Assembly: GCA_021413725.1 (NCBI GenBank)
Contig: JAIOPU010000208.1
Coordinates: forward strand, 1 to 40,081
DNA length: 40,081 bases
Direction: 5' to 3'
Source of the DNA: Armatimonadota bacterium
Lineage (GTDB): Bacteria; Armatimonadota; Fimbriimonadia; Fimbriimonadales; Fimbriimonadaceae
Shown here: positions 1 to 7,648 of the stretch, one piece after another
How the letters are laid out: each line of letters opens with the position of its first letter
Position numbering within the stretch: the stretch's first letter is position 1
Program-made: the position numbers and the translations under genes
Notes under the pieces: generated by a model
The model's input: only the letters and a program-made list of their open reading frames with translations
Told to the model about the DNA's origin: nothing
Database searches by the model: none

Positions 1-698
1 TTGGTCCCCGTACCAATTTCTGTATTGCCGACGGTCGCCCGGTCAACGCAGGTATTGGCCCCGATCTCCACAAAATCTCCCAGCAAAACGCCCCCGACTT
101 GGGGAATATGCATATGCTTTTTACCGTCAAAGGCAAATCCAAAACCGGGTGCACCTAAGACCGCACCCGAATGTATGAGACAAGCCATGCCCATCATCAC
201 ATCCTTCACCAAAGTAACCCCCGGCTTCAGAGTGGTGTGCTCACCGACGACACAGCGGTCACCGACGAAACATCCTGAATGGATTTCGCTTCCCGCCCCG
301 ATCGTTGCCTCTGCCCCGACGACGCAAAATGCTCCAATCTTTGCCGTTTTGTCAACTTGCGCGGTCGGATCAATTTGGGCGGTCGGATGCACCCCTGGCG
401 GCAGCGTTAGTGGTCTCGCCGCGAGTCCAAGCATCATTCCGAATGCGGCGCGTGGCGAGCGCACTCTTAGAAGGGGAACTCCCAAATTGCCAGTACCTAA
501 CGGTACCAAGCAAGCTCCCACACCTGAACCAATAATCTTGGGGAAGTACCTATCGGATTCCGCAAACGTAATACCCGACGGATCGTTGGTTCCTGCTCCG
601 ACCGGCCGCAAGATCACTGCTTCCGCAGGCCCGACGAGTTCGGCGCCCAAGATTTGCGCTAGTTCGCCAAGAGTCCACGATGATTGTTCTGCAGCCAT
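1..698 (-). CDS. lpxD: UDP-3-O-acylglucosamine N-acyltransferase LpxD (3' part outside the window)
   Basis: LpxD transfers a 3-hydroxyacyl chain from acyl-ACP to the 2-amino group of UDP-3-O-acylglucosamine, the third step of lipid A synthesis. The reading frame, from ATG at 698 and open to the window edge, gives about 232 residues. It starts MAAEQSSWTLGELAQIL, a typical LpxD N-terminal uridine-binding domain (about residues 1-100). Left-handed beta-helix hexapeptide repeats follow (IGAFCVVGAEATIGAGSEIH, then the GAPGFGFAFDGKKH and VEIGANTCVDRATVG blocks). E. coli LpxD has 341 residues, so about 100 remain beyond the edge, including the region of the catalytic His. The start lies 40 nt inside the 3' end of the upstream lipoprotein gene, so translation is probably coupled. 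It is the last visible gene of the bamA-skp operon, a common lpxD neighbourhood. Confidence 0.93.
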   Translation of the reverse strand, partial: MAAEQSSWTLGELAQILGAELVGPAEAVILRPVGAGTNDPSGITFAESDRYFPKIIGSGVGACLVPLGTGNLGVPLLRVRSPRAAFGMMLGLAARPLTLPPGVHPTAQIDPTAQVDKTAKIGAFCVVGAEATIGAGSEIHSGCFVGDRCVVGEHTTLKPGVTLVKDVMMGMACLIHSGAVLGAPGFGFAFDGKKHMHIPQVGGVLLGDFVEIGANTCVDRATVGNTEIGTGT

Positions 699-1669
699 TG
701 CTTAAATTCTGATGTGGCATCCCGTGCACTTGTTTGGCTTCGTTTTACAAGTCGGTAATGTCGAGTGGCTAACCATACCTCAAGTGCACTCTTGACTTCC
801 TCCGGCGGAAGTACCGACAAGTTCACATGAGAGTTTATTCGACCCGGGGAGAGTGATGTGCTTGGTAAATTCATCCGCGCGGCTTCACTTTTGGGAAGAG
901 TGACATTGAGCGCAAGCAGAGCCTTCTTGTCGACTTCGACCGCTCGGGCATTGATCGCCGCCTTCGCCTCGGCCTGCGCTTCAGCTTGGGCCTCATTCAG
1001 CATTCGAGCAACCTTTAACGTATAGCTTGCTTGCGCTTCTTCACTTTCTTTGCGCGATACGTTCAGGATTTGTTCTCGAGCTGCCAGATAGCTCGCATCA
1101 AGGTCGATGATCTTTTCCCGAATCTCAGCTATGACCGCCGAGTTTTTAGGAAGTAGTTCTGCACGACGACGAATGAACCGTTGCGAAACCCGTGTCCCTT
1201 CGGGAAATCCTGCCTTGGCCGCTAGCTCGAATACACGCGGTCCTTTCTTTGCCACGTGACGATCCAGTTCTGCACGCAGTTTCACCAATGCGGCGTCGTC
1301 GATGGCAAGCAACTGTTGATCCAAGTCAGCTTGAAGCTTAGCTCTTTCTTGCTCCGCAGCCTTGAGTTTGTTGGCGCGAAGTCGCTTGGTAACTTGGTCC
1401 AACGCTCTCGCCCGATTTGCCTCAACCAGCACCTCGGCCGCCTTAACACGACTGCCTGCTTCGCCGACAAAGAGGTTCTCGCTAGGATTTCCGTCCAGGA
1501 TAGACTGGGCACCGGCAATCGATTGCGAGGGTAATTGCTCAGGGGTAGACGGAACCGGAACCGCAATTCGCACACTCGCAAGATTCACAAAGACGTCCTG
1601 TTCTACCGGCGCAGGCAGGCATCCGGCAAGGATAGCCTGAACCAAAACCAGGAGCAGCAGGCGCTTCAT
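659..1669 (-). CDS. Predicted lipoprotein with coiled-coil middle, in the bamA-skp-lpxD operon
   Basis: I do not recognise a named family. The 336-residue product starts MKRLLLLVLVQAILAGC, a lipoprotein signal with lipobox LAGC and Cys17 as the lipidation site. Residues about 75-245 are rich in Ala, Glu, Lys and Gln with heptad-like spacing (for example RMLNEAQAEAQAEAKAAINA), so a long helical or coiled-coil region is likely. The C-terminal 100 residues look more globular (LALNVTLPKS, EEVKSALEVWLATRHYRLV). A ribosome-binding sequence, AGGA, lies just upstream of the ATG. The gene follows ompH by 6 nt and overlaps lpxD by 40 nt. Position and helical character suggest a periplasmic envelope-biogenesis partner of the Skp/BamA pathway; that role is inferred from context only. 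Confidence 0.8.
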   Translation of the reverse strand: MKRLLLLVLVQAILAGCLPAPVEQDVFVNLASVRIAVPVPSTPEQLPSQSIAGAQSILDGNPSENLFVGEAGSRVKAAEVLVEANRARALDQVTKRLRANKLKAAEQERAKLQADLDQQLLAIDDAALVKLRAELDRHVAKKGPRVFELAAKAGFPEGTRVSQRFIRRRAELLPKNSAVIAEIREKIIDLDASYLAAREQILNVSRKESEEAQASYTLKVARMLNEAQAEAQAEAKAAINARAVEVDKKALLALNVTLPKSEAARMNLPSTSLSPGRINSHVNLSVLPPEEVKSALEVWLATRHYRLVKRSQTSARDATSEFKQWLQNNHRGLLAN

Positions 1670-1675
1670 AGTTTC

Positions 1676-2320
1676 CTACTTCGCCGTGTTCATTTGCTTT
1701 GTTGTCGCATCCGTTAAGTCATTCACCCCGAACGGAGCGACTGTAGTTTCCATCACGATGGTAAAACCACCTGCCTTTGCGACTGTTTGAAGAGCTAGCT
1801 TCGCCTTATCGATTGTCGCTTGCTGGGCGGTCTTTTGCAGATCTTCCAACTCGTTTTGGAAGTCGCCGCTCCAGCGCGACACCAAATCTTCCATCGCCAG
1901 CGCACGCTGTGAGTACTCCCGAATCAGTTCTCGCTCAGCATCGGTGAGAGTTTGCTTTTGGCTGAGGTCATTTCGACGTTTGTCGCTCGCGATCACATCG
2001 GCCTTGATCTTCTCAATTTCCTTCTTCTCCTCTTCCGTCGGAGTCACTTTCAGAGTCAGCTCCTTCAACCGCTCCGCCTGCTCGCGGGTCAGAACCTTAT
2101 ACGTTGTCACGAAGTCGATGAGTCCGCGACGGAGTTTCAGTTGAGCGTTGAGTTTGTCGGTACTCGCTTTGCCCGAGTCGCTCATTTGGATGACTTTGTT
2201 AAGATCCACTACGCCGGTCTTCTCGGTTCCCCCTTGGAATCCCGATCCAACCATGACTCCCAGGAGAACGAAGGCAACGCCCCATCCACCGTACTTCGAA
2301 AAGAAATTTTGATTTTGCAT
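1676..2320 (-). CDS. OmpH/Skp-family periplasmic chaperone
   Basis: Skp/OmpH proteins are periplasmic trimeric chaperones that hold unfolded outer-membrane proteins on the way to the BAM complex. The 214-residue product begins with a short basic stretch and one hydrophobic segment (GGWGVAFVLLGVMVGSGF, about residues 11-28) acting as signal or anchor. The family's opening strand VVDLNKVIQMSDSGKA follows at about residue 37. A long charged helical region (about 55-175: LKLRRGLIDFV, KKEIEKIKADVIASDKRRND, ELEDLQKTAQQATIDKAKL) matches the Skp tentacles. The C-terminal GGFTIVMETTVAPFGVNDLTDATT resembles the usual VDxTDxV end. Its place directly after bamA is the classic arrangement. A TATAAC sequence five nt before the ATG might be an internal promoter. 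Confidence 0.87.
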   Translation of the reverse strand: MQNQNFFSKYGGWGVAFVLLGVMVGSGFQGGTEKTGVVDLNKVIQMSDSGKASTDKLNAQLKLRRGLIDFVTTYKVLTREQAERLKELTLKVTPTEEEKKEIEKIKADVIASDKRRNDLSQKQTLTDAERELIREYSQRALAMEDLVSRWSGDFQNELEDLQKTAQQATIDKAKLALQTVAKAGGFTIVMETTVAPFGVNDLTDATTKQMNTAK

Positions 2321-2352
2321 TTGATGTTATATGTTTAAGACGTTTTTCTGAG

Positions 2353-4146
2353 TTAGAAACTTCCGCCAATTGAGAAGTGAGTTCGATTTTTGCCCTTGTC
2401 GTCGAACCCAAGGTCGATCCTAATTGGGCCGAGTGGGGTCACAAACGCCGCGCCAAGCCCATATCCGAGGTGGAATTTCATGCTACTGGATTGTGTGAAG
2501 TCCTTGATCGTGCCATATCCACCCCAAGCTCCCCCGTAATCGGTAAACCCAATGATACTGAAGCTCTTTTGGATCGGAACACGGTATTCGACGGTGGAGA
2601 CGAAGCTGCGGTTGCCCCAAAACCTTTGGTCGGCATAGCCACGGAGAGAATCTGACCCGCCCACGAAGATTTGCTCAAAAAACGGAGAGGTTCCTTTGAT
2701 GAATCCGAGCTTAGCTCGGACAGCAAGAACCTTTCTCGGGTCGGCAAACTTCTTGGGGTCCGTCGGTCGACGGGAGAAAAACGCTTTGTATTCGAGATTG
2801 GTTCGAACGAAATTGTTCTTTCCAAGCACACTCTGATTTCCCCCAACACTGCCTCCGACTTTCGTGATATTCGCGAGCGCAGGCTCGATCGAAAGTTTCA
2901 CAAAGTCGCCCTCGGATGGGGAAAGAGGAACATCTCGGCGGTCTCGGACGCCGGATAGGTTGAACGTGAGCAAACTGCCGTCCTGTTGGATGTAGTCGTC
3001 AGGCGATGTATTCCGCAAGTTGATCGTGTTGATCGCTTCGTAGTTGACTCCATAACCAAAGCTGTAGATATCCTTTGCCGTCCGCGAAATGGAAACGCCG
3101 CCACCAGTTCGACGTTCGTCGAATCGCTTGTCGGTTGTGTTGTTCCCTCCTCCGCTTTGGCTGGAACCAATCCCACTTCCCGCGAAGTAATTGAGAATTC
3201 GGCTGTATGCGCGTACAGAAAGCGAGGTGTCGCTGTTCTTAAAGTACGGGTCTACAAAGTCAATGAAGGATGAAACGCCAGTGCCTGCCGTATCCTGTTG
3301 GAGGTTAAAGCTGAGGGTCTGGCCCGCGCCCCTAAAGTTCGAATCTGAATATCGGATTGACCCCGCAAGTTTGCTGGTGGGATCAAGCGCGGCTCCAAAA
3401 CCGATTTGCGCTGTTTTATCCTCGCGGAAGTCCATCAGCAAGTTGAATTTTCCAAGATCCTGAGTGGCCTCAGAGCTTGCGTCGATACTCTTAAACCACA
3501 GAGTACTCTCCAAACGGCGGCGATCATTTGCCCAGGTCAACTCGTTGAAAGCGGTTCCCGGTTTGGTCTTCATGATCCGCCGGATTACGCTTGGGCGAGT
3601 GCGGTTCAGATTGGTGAGTTTGATCTCATTGACCGTACGCTCGATAATCTGGATGTTGAGAGTTTCGGGAGCCGAGTCAAGGGGAGCAATTTCAGCTTCA
3701 GCAAAGTACCCTCGCTTCTGGTAGAGATCACGAATCGCATTGGCCGTAGGCACTATATTGCGGAGGTTGAAAACTTCATTTGCCGGCTGCTTCACCAGCT
3801 TCAAGATTTCATCGAGCTTGAAAACTGTTCCTCCGGCAACCCGAATTTCCTTGATCATCGGATTTTCCCGCACTTCAACCATGACTTGCCAGTCAGTGTC
3901 GTTAATTTGGCGGGGAATGATGTCGGCGTCTTTAAAGAAGCCCAGTTCCAGAATCGCGTCCCGATCCCGAGCGCGGTCGGAATCAATATAGGGGCGACCC
4001 TGCTGCATCCGCATCACGGCGATAATCGCATCTTTGCTGATGTTCTTGTTGCCATTGATAAGCACCTCTTTGATGATCGCGCTCTGGGCCGATGCGGCCG
4101 AGCAGATAATGATTTGTGCGTATAGTGCGAGTAGTCCTTTGCGCAT
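2353..4146 (-). CDS. bamA: Outer-membrane protein assembly factor BamA (Omp85 family)
   Basis: BamA folds and inserts beta-barrel proteins into the outer membrane. The 597-residue protein has a signal peptide (MRKGLLALYAQIIICSAASAQ) and then about three POTRA domains (about 22-95, 96-170, 171-245). The first contains IKEVLINGNKNISKDAI and GRPYIDSDRARDRDAILELG; the third contains TVNEIKLTNLNRTRPSVIRR. The barrel follows (about 245-597). The lid-loop motif (V/I/L)RG(F/Y) is seen as SDSLRGY, and the protein ends in Phe after HFSIGGS, a normal barrel terminus. Proteobacterial BamA has five POTRA domains and about 800 residues, so this shorter three-POTRA form points to another phylum. It heads the operon bamA-ompH-lipoprotein-lpxD; the ATG at 4146 follows GGAAGAG about 12 nt upstream. 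Confidence 0.94.
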   Translation of the reverse strand: MRKGLLALYAQIIICSAASAQSAIIKEVLINGNKNISKDAIIAVMRMQQGRPYIDSDRARDRDAILELGFFKDADIIPRQINDTDWQVMVEVRENPMIKEIRVAGGTVFKLDEILKLVKQPANEVFNLRNIVPTANAIRDLYQKRGYFAEAEIAPLDSAPETLNIQIIERTVNEIKLTNLNRTRPSVIRRIMKTKPGTAFNELTWANDRRRLESTLWFKSIDASSEATQDLGKFNLLMDFREDKTAQIGFGAALDPTSKLAGSIRYSDSNFRGAGQTLSFNLQQDTAGTGVSSFIDFVDPYFKNSDTSLSVRAYSRILNYFAGSGIGSSQSGGGNNTTDKRFDERRTGGGVSISRTAKDIYSFGYGVNYEAINTINLRNTSPDDYIQQDGSLLTFNLSGVRDRRDVPLSPSEGDFVKLSIEPALANITKVGGSVGGNQSVLGKNNFVRTNLEYKAFFSRRPTDPKKFADPRKVLAVRAKLGFIKGTSPFFEQIFVGGSDSLRGYADQRFWGNRSFVSTVEYRVPIQKSFSIIGFTDYGGAWGGYGTIKDFTQSSSMKFHLGYGLGAAFVTPLGPIRIDLGFDDKGKNRTHFSIGGSF

Positions 4147-4475
4147 GAGATTTTGTCTCTTCCGTTGAGTTCACTAAGTTTAGACGGTCTGGACCAAAAT
4201 AATTTTGGGGGCAACCTTACGAGCCTTTACGGCTATGCCCGCAATAATAGTTGCCTTCTTTCTCCCCGTAAACTCACTGCGCGTATAAGTGTGGGAAAGT
4301 GCAGACCCACGTATTTACACCGCCTCAGGTTCGAAGTTCGCGTGGAAAACTATCTGTGTCAGCCACAAACGGCTGGACATGAACCCCACATCCAACGGCT
4401 GAGGCTCCTTCCAATCCCGCCTCAGTCAATATCCCAAGCCCCAACGGCCGACCCTTCGCCAGGTCGGCCCCTTTT
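4147..4475. other. Gene-free region between bamA and tatD
   Basis: No convincing protein-coding gene is seen. The stretch must hold the bamA operon promoter on the minus strand, but I could not settle on one. It also contains an interrupted palindrome at 4194-4208 (CCAAAAT, one base, ATTTTGG) about 48 nt before the bamA start, possibly an operator. A run of plus-strand hairpins ends in a terminator (listed separately). A 118-codon plus frame crossing the region runs straight through the terminator and has no family resemblance. Confidence 0.6.
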
Positions 4476-4477
4476 TT
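4291..4477 (+). ncRNA. Candidate structured RNA with four hairpins ending in a terminator
   Basis: On the plus strand four inverted repeats follow each other: GTGGG/CCCAC (4291-4295 with 4306-4310), CAGCC/GGCTG (4360-4364 with 4371-4375), CTGAGGC/GCCTCAG (4399-4405 with 4419-4425) and GGCCGACC/GGTCGGCC (4446-4453 with 4462-4469), the last followed by six T. A second copy of GCCTCAG at 4322-4328 could pair with the same CTGAGGC arm, giving two mutually exclusive structures. A TATAAG at 4284-4289 could be the -10 box, but no good -35 is seen. No plus-strand gene exists for this terminator to serve, which argues for an RNA here. It matches no RNA family I know (not tmRNA, SRP, RNase P or 6S by eye). 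Confidence 0.33.
4446..4477 (+). terminator. Rho-independent terminator (plus strand)
   Basis: A perfect 8-bp stem GGCCGACC/GGTCGGCC (4446-4453 with 4462-4469) has an 8-nt loop and is followed by CC and six T. Read on the minus strand the hairpin sits just after the tatD stop but lacks a U-tract, so it is oriented for plus-strand transcription. Confidence 0.75.
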
Positions 4478-5243
4478 ATTTTGTGGACAATTTCGGGAAA
4501 AGAGCGTAGGCATTTGCGGTGGTGATGCGATCGGCCTCTGCCAATGTAACCTCCCATATCTCAGCCAGCTTTGCCAAAACGTGCGAAACAAGGGCTGGCG
4601 AGTTGGGCTTCCCGCGAAATTTTTGCGGGGGCAGATAAGGCGCATCGGTTTCTATCAGGACTCGGTCTCTCGGAGCACCTTGAATAATCTCCCTCAATTC
4701 AACCGCCTTCGGGTAGGTCAGGGGCCCATCAACTCCAAGATAACCTCCCAAGTTCAAAACCCTCTGGGCTTCCTCTGCATTCCCGGAAAAGCAATGAAAA
4801 ACTGCCTTGGCCCTCGGAAGTTTGTCGAGCAGGCTCAGCATATGCGGCATGGCCTCCCGGCAGTGGTAGACCATCGGAGAGCCTAGCTCCAGAGCAAGCT
4901 CAAACTGCTCTCGAAAACAAACCTCTTGTTCTGCCGGAGTTGAAAAATCCCAGTGGAAATCAAATCCAATCTCACCGAGTCCAACAACCTTGGAATGTTG
5001 GAGCCAATCTCGAAGCGCACCAATTTTCGTGCTCCGAAAATCTCTCGCGTGAGTCGGATGCCATCCAACCGTAGCGAACACCGCCTCGTACTTTTCTGCC
5101 AAGGAGACTGCCAGGGCACTCGAATCGGAATCAATGCCGATCGCGATGAGTTTCTTGACTCCCGCCTCAATCGCATCCTGGATGGTGTGATCAGGATTCG
5201 GAAACGCCTTGGCATCGTATATGTGGCAATGTGTATCGATCAT
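4476..5243 (-). CDS. tatD: TatD-family metal-dependent deoxyribonuclease
   Basis: TatD-family enzymes are TIM-barrel metallohydrolases, usually 3'-5' DNases of the amidohydrolase superfamily, acting in the cytoplasm on DNA ends. The 255-residue product has the usual length and all the signatures: IDTHCHI (His5, His7), GLGEIGFD (Glu91), VYHCREA (His127), VFHCFSGN (His150) and IETDAPYL (Asp200). The start at 5243 gives the standard MIDTHCH beginning. It lies 7 nt downstream of the NAGPA-domain gene and is the last gene of the minus-strand run from ldcA. The related name YcfH applies to paralogues; the family is certain, the exact orthologue less so. Confidence 0.93.
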   Translation of the reverse strand: MIDTHCHIYDAKAFPNPDHTIQDAIEAGVKKLIAIGIDSDSSALAVSLAEKYEAVFATVGWHPTHARDFRSTKIGALRDWLQHSKVVGLGEIGFDFHWDFSTPAEQEVCFREQFELALELGSPMVYHCREAMPHMLSLLDKLPRAKAVFHCFSGNAEEAQRVLNLGGYLGVDGPLTYPKAVELREIIQGAPRDRVLIETDAPYLPPQKFRGKPNSPALVSHVLAKLAEIWEVTLAEADRITTANAYALFPKLSTK

Positions 5244-5250
5244 TAAAGCC

Positions 5251-6672
5251 CTACTTCGGCTTCGAAGGCGGCACTGTCGTTGGTGCCACAGGCAGGGTTG
5301 AAAGAATTTCTGTGGTCACAACCACCCCTCGACAATAAGCGCGAATGGTGACTTTGCCAGCGCTGATGGCTCGAATACGGCCTGACTGGTCTACCCAAGC
5401 TGCACCCATCGCCGTCCAAATAATCTCCGTTTGAGGGACTTGGCGACCATTGGCTTCCACAATCTTCAATTCCACCGGGTCACCCGTTTTGAGTTCAGCG
5501 GGGCCAGCAAAGCGAAAAGAGTTTGCATCCACAGGGGTCGGGACCTCGGGTCCAAACAACAGAATCGCATTGGCAACTTTGCGTTCCGTTCCATCGCTCG
5601 GTCGGTTGGTAGCCACGCCATTGACAAAAAGTTCGGTGCTACCTCCGCCATCTAAGTTCATCGCATCCACGCATCCCAGGCGAATCATGATATCTGCCAT
5701 CTCGGATAGCGTTGCGCCGACGCTCATTTTCTGGCGCCCGTCAGTCGCAACCAGCATGATATCTCCTTCCTTAGTAACCCCGACCGCGCTCCGTGGGTGA
5801 CGGTCGGTCGCGAATTTCTCGCCGAATCCCGAGTCCTTGAAATCGATGAAAGGCTTAGACTGCCTCACCAGAAAAGGACCGCCGCCGACAACATTGTGAA
5901 TTTTCGTAAAGTCGAGTCCCCCTGTCGCCCACCCAATACCCAGACTGGACCCGACTTGAAGAGCCTTGAGTTCTTCCACCTTTGCCCCGCGCGCCGCAAT
6001 CACCACTTTCCCCGGTTCAACTTTCATCAGGCTCTGGTCTGCGATGACTTGGGCAACAGTGACCGTTTCTTTCGTATTAGGGCCAAAGGTAGCTCCTTTG
6101 GCCACATCGCAGACAAGCATGATGCTTGGCTGCTTTGCGATCACGACCGCGGCCGCGTCCGTGTAAACGGTAATTGCATCATCCTTTGCCTCTTCGTTCA
6201 GCCCACCGATCTCTAGATCAGCCCATTTTGGAATCGACAGCTTGCCGCTCCAAACCAACTTGGTAAACCGGGTGACCCCTTCACCCCAGGCAAAGGTCGC
6301 CCTTCGGGGATCAGGAATACTGAACAAGCGGTCGTTCACGACCATTGCGCCCAAAGGGTCGCCGCTCCAAGGAAAGAAGTCAGCATTGATGGCGGCAATT
6401 GCCCCGCGTCGCTGAACCATTGCCGAAAGACTTTCTCGCCCCTTTTCCTCACTGTTTCCAAAGACTTTTCCGCCGGCGACCTCAGCCTCCAGCCGTAGTT
6501 TTGGAGCCTTTGGGTTTATGCGCAAGACGTGCAAAAGCCGCGGGGCCATGACATCCATTTCCATCCGGTAACTGACTCCTGGGGCGATTGATTTCTCCCA
6601 AACCTGAGCAAAAACGGCAATCGAGGAAGCCACCGCAAGCGCGGCAAAAAACGAACGCAGAAAAATCTTCAT
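5251..6672 (-). CDS. Secreted phosphodiester glycosidase (NAGPA domain) with C-terminal Ig-like domain
   Basis: The NAGPA domain is found in phosphodiester glycosidases and in bacterial proteins labelled exopolysaccharide-related. From ATG 6672 the product has 473 residues with a clear signal peptide (MKIFLRSFFAALAVASSIAVFAQ). A longer in-frame extension to 6885 is antisense-like and lacks any signal, so I reject it. The catalytic domain spans about residues 45-360: AIAAINADFFPWSGDPLGAM, then VGVTKEGDIMLVATDGRQ and the hallmark CVDAMNLDGGGSTELFVNG with ERKVANAILLF. The last about 90 residues (FAGPAELKTGDPVELK, GRIRAISAGKVTIRA) look like a Big_2-type immunoglobulin fold. The gene starts 20 nt after ldcA. 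The substrate cannot be told from sequence. Confidence 0.85.
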   Translation of the reverse strand: MKIFLRSFFAALAVASSIAVFAQVWEKSIAPGVSYRMEMDVMAPRLLHVLRINPKAPKLRLEAEVAGGKVFGNSEEKGRESLSAMVQRRGAIAAINADFFPWSGDPLGAMVVNDRLFSIPDPRRATFAWGEGVTRFTKLVWSGKLSIPKWADLEIGGLNEEAKDDAITVYTDAAAVVIAKQPSIMLVCDVAKGATFGPNTKETVTVAQVIADQSLMKVEPGKVVIAARGAKVEELKALQVGSSLGIGWATGGLDFTKIHNVVGGGPFLVRQSKPFIDFKDSGFGEKFATDRHPRSAVGVTKEGDIMLVATDGRQKMSVGATLSEMADIMIRLGCVDAMNLDGGGSTELFVNGVATNRPSDGTERKVANAILLFGPEVPTPVDANSFRFAGPAELKTGDPVELKIVEANGRQVPQTEIIWTAMGAAWVDQSGRIRAISAGKVTIRAYCRGVVVTTEILSTLPVAPTTVPPSKPK

Positions 6673-6692
6673 TGCAGTCTTTACAGTATGCC

Positions 6693-7610
6693 CTATGAGC
6701 AGGGAGATTCGAGATATTCTAAGGTGCCGTCGGTTGCATTCAATCGAGCAGAAATTCCCAGCGGAACGCTCAGCATGGTCTTCATGTGGCCAAATGGGAA
6801 CCCGAGCACACTTGACACTCCGGCTTGGATCAGTCTCTCTGAAATGATTTCTCGCCAAGGTTTTGCGCCCATTGTCGGGTCGCACTTGTCGTCCGTATTG
6901 GTCATCTCCCCCACAATGATCCCCGCGCAGGACTGCATGAGGCCGATGTTGAAAAGATGGGTCATCATGGCATCAATTCGATGCGGATTTTCGTCAACGT
7001 CCTCGATTAAGAGGAGCTTTCCGCTAGTTTCCAAGGGATCGCGGGTAGCGATACTATCGCAGAGGAGGCAAAGGCAACCGCCGGTTAGGACGCCCTCCGC
7101 AATACCTGGCACGACCGTCTCAGGCTTGCTCGCTTCTACTGGGATGGTGGCATCGCCCGCAAGCAGATTAAAAAACGACTCATGTACCCAAGGCTCGCGC
7201 TCGTAGGCGAGGGTGAGCGCCATGGGGGTGTGGAAAGTCACTAGCCCCCTCCGATTGAGGGCAAGATGCAGCGTCGTAATGTCGCTGAATCCCATAAACA
7301 TCTTTCCGGATTTGGCCATCTCATCTAAGTCCAGAAGCGGCAGAAGTCGAGCGCAGCCGTATCCGCCTCGCGAACATAAAACCGCGGCGCAATCAGGATC
7401 AGCGAAAGCAGCCATGAGGTCTGCGGCACGGCTCTGGTCATTTCCGGCAAGGTAATAGTCTGTGTCGAGGACGTGGGGATAGGTCTTGACGTTGTATCCT
7501 CGTGAACGGATCAAATCAAGCCCCTTTTGGAGTCGCTCATTGTCAATCGAGGAGGCGGGCGAAACAACCCCGATGGTGTCACCGGGCACCAGCGCACGTG
7601 GCTTAATCAT
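6693..7610 (-). CDS. ldcA: LD-carboxypeptidase (peptidase S66, LdcA-like)
   Basis: S66 LD-carboxypeptidases remove the terminal D-Ala from muramoyl tetrapeptides during cytoplasmic murein recycling; relatives of the MccF type hydrolyse microcin adenylates. The 305-residue protein has the family length and both domains. The nucleophile motif GFSDIT places Ser109, LLIEDVDE gives Glu203, and FPFGHM gives His275, the expected Ser-Glu-His triad. Also seen are GVVSPAS near the N-terminus and VLCSRGGYGCARLL. A plausible promoter lies close upstream: TGCCAA at 7643-7648 reads TTGGCA on the minus strand, with a 19-nt spacer to TAGTTT (7618-7623) seven nt before the ATG. I favour the murein-recycling role; MccF-like immunity is the alternative. 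Confidence 0.9.
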   Translation of the reverse strand: MIKPRALVPGDTIGVVSPASSIDNERLQKGLDLIRSRGYNVKTYPHVLDTDYYLAGNDQSRAADLMAAFADPDCAAVLCSRGGYGCARLLPLLDLDEMAKSGKMFMGFSDITTLHLALNRRGLVTFHTPMALTLAYEREPWVHESFFNLLAGDATIPVEASKPETVVPGIAEGVLTGGCLCLLCDSIATRDPLETSGKLLLIEDVDENPHRIDAMMTHLFNIGLMQSCAGIIVGEMTNTDDKCDPTMGAKPWREIISERLIQAGVSSVLGFPFGHMKTMLSVPLGISARLNATDGTLEYLESPCS

Positions 7611-7617
7611 GCCCCTA

Positions 7618-7648
7618 AAACTACCCGGCTCCCGCTAAGATTTGCCAA
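7618..7648 (-). promoter_or_regulatory. Predicted promoter of ldcA
   Basis: On the minus strand TTGGCA (7643-7648), a 19-nt spacer and TAGTTT (7618-7623) precede the ATG by only 7 nt, so the transcript would begin at or next to the start codon. AGGGG also lies just before the ATG but is too close to be a normal ribosome-binding site. Confidence 0.4.

Noticed and set aside
1-705. Long plus-strand open frame (234 codons)
   Set aside because: It is antisense to lpxD, whose minus frame has clear LpxD motifs and hexapeptide repeats. The plus product is Pro/Thr/Ser-rich without any family resemblance.
4153-4509. 118-codon plus-strand frame in the bamA-tatD gap
   Set aside because: It reads through the 4446-4477 terminator and into the tatD 3' end, and its sequence resembles no protein.
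6673-6885. N-terminal extension of the NAGPA-domain protein
   Set aside because: It overlaps the ldcA 3' end out of frame and would bury a clear signal peptide 71 residues inside.
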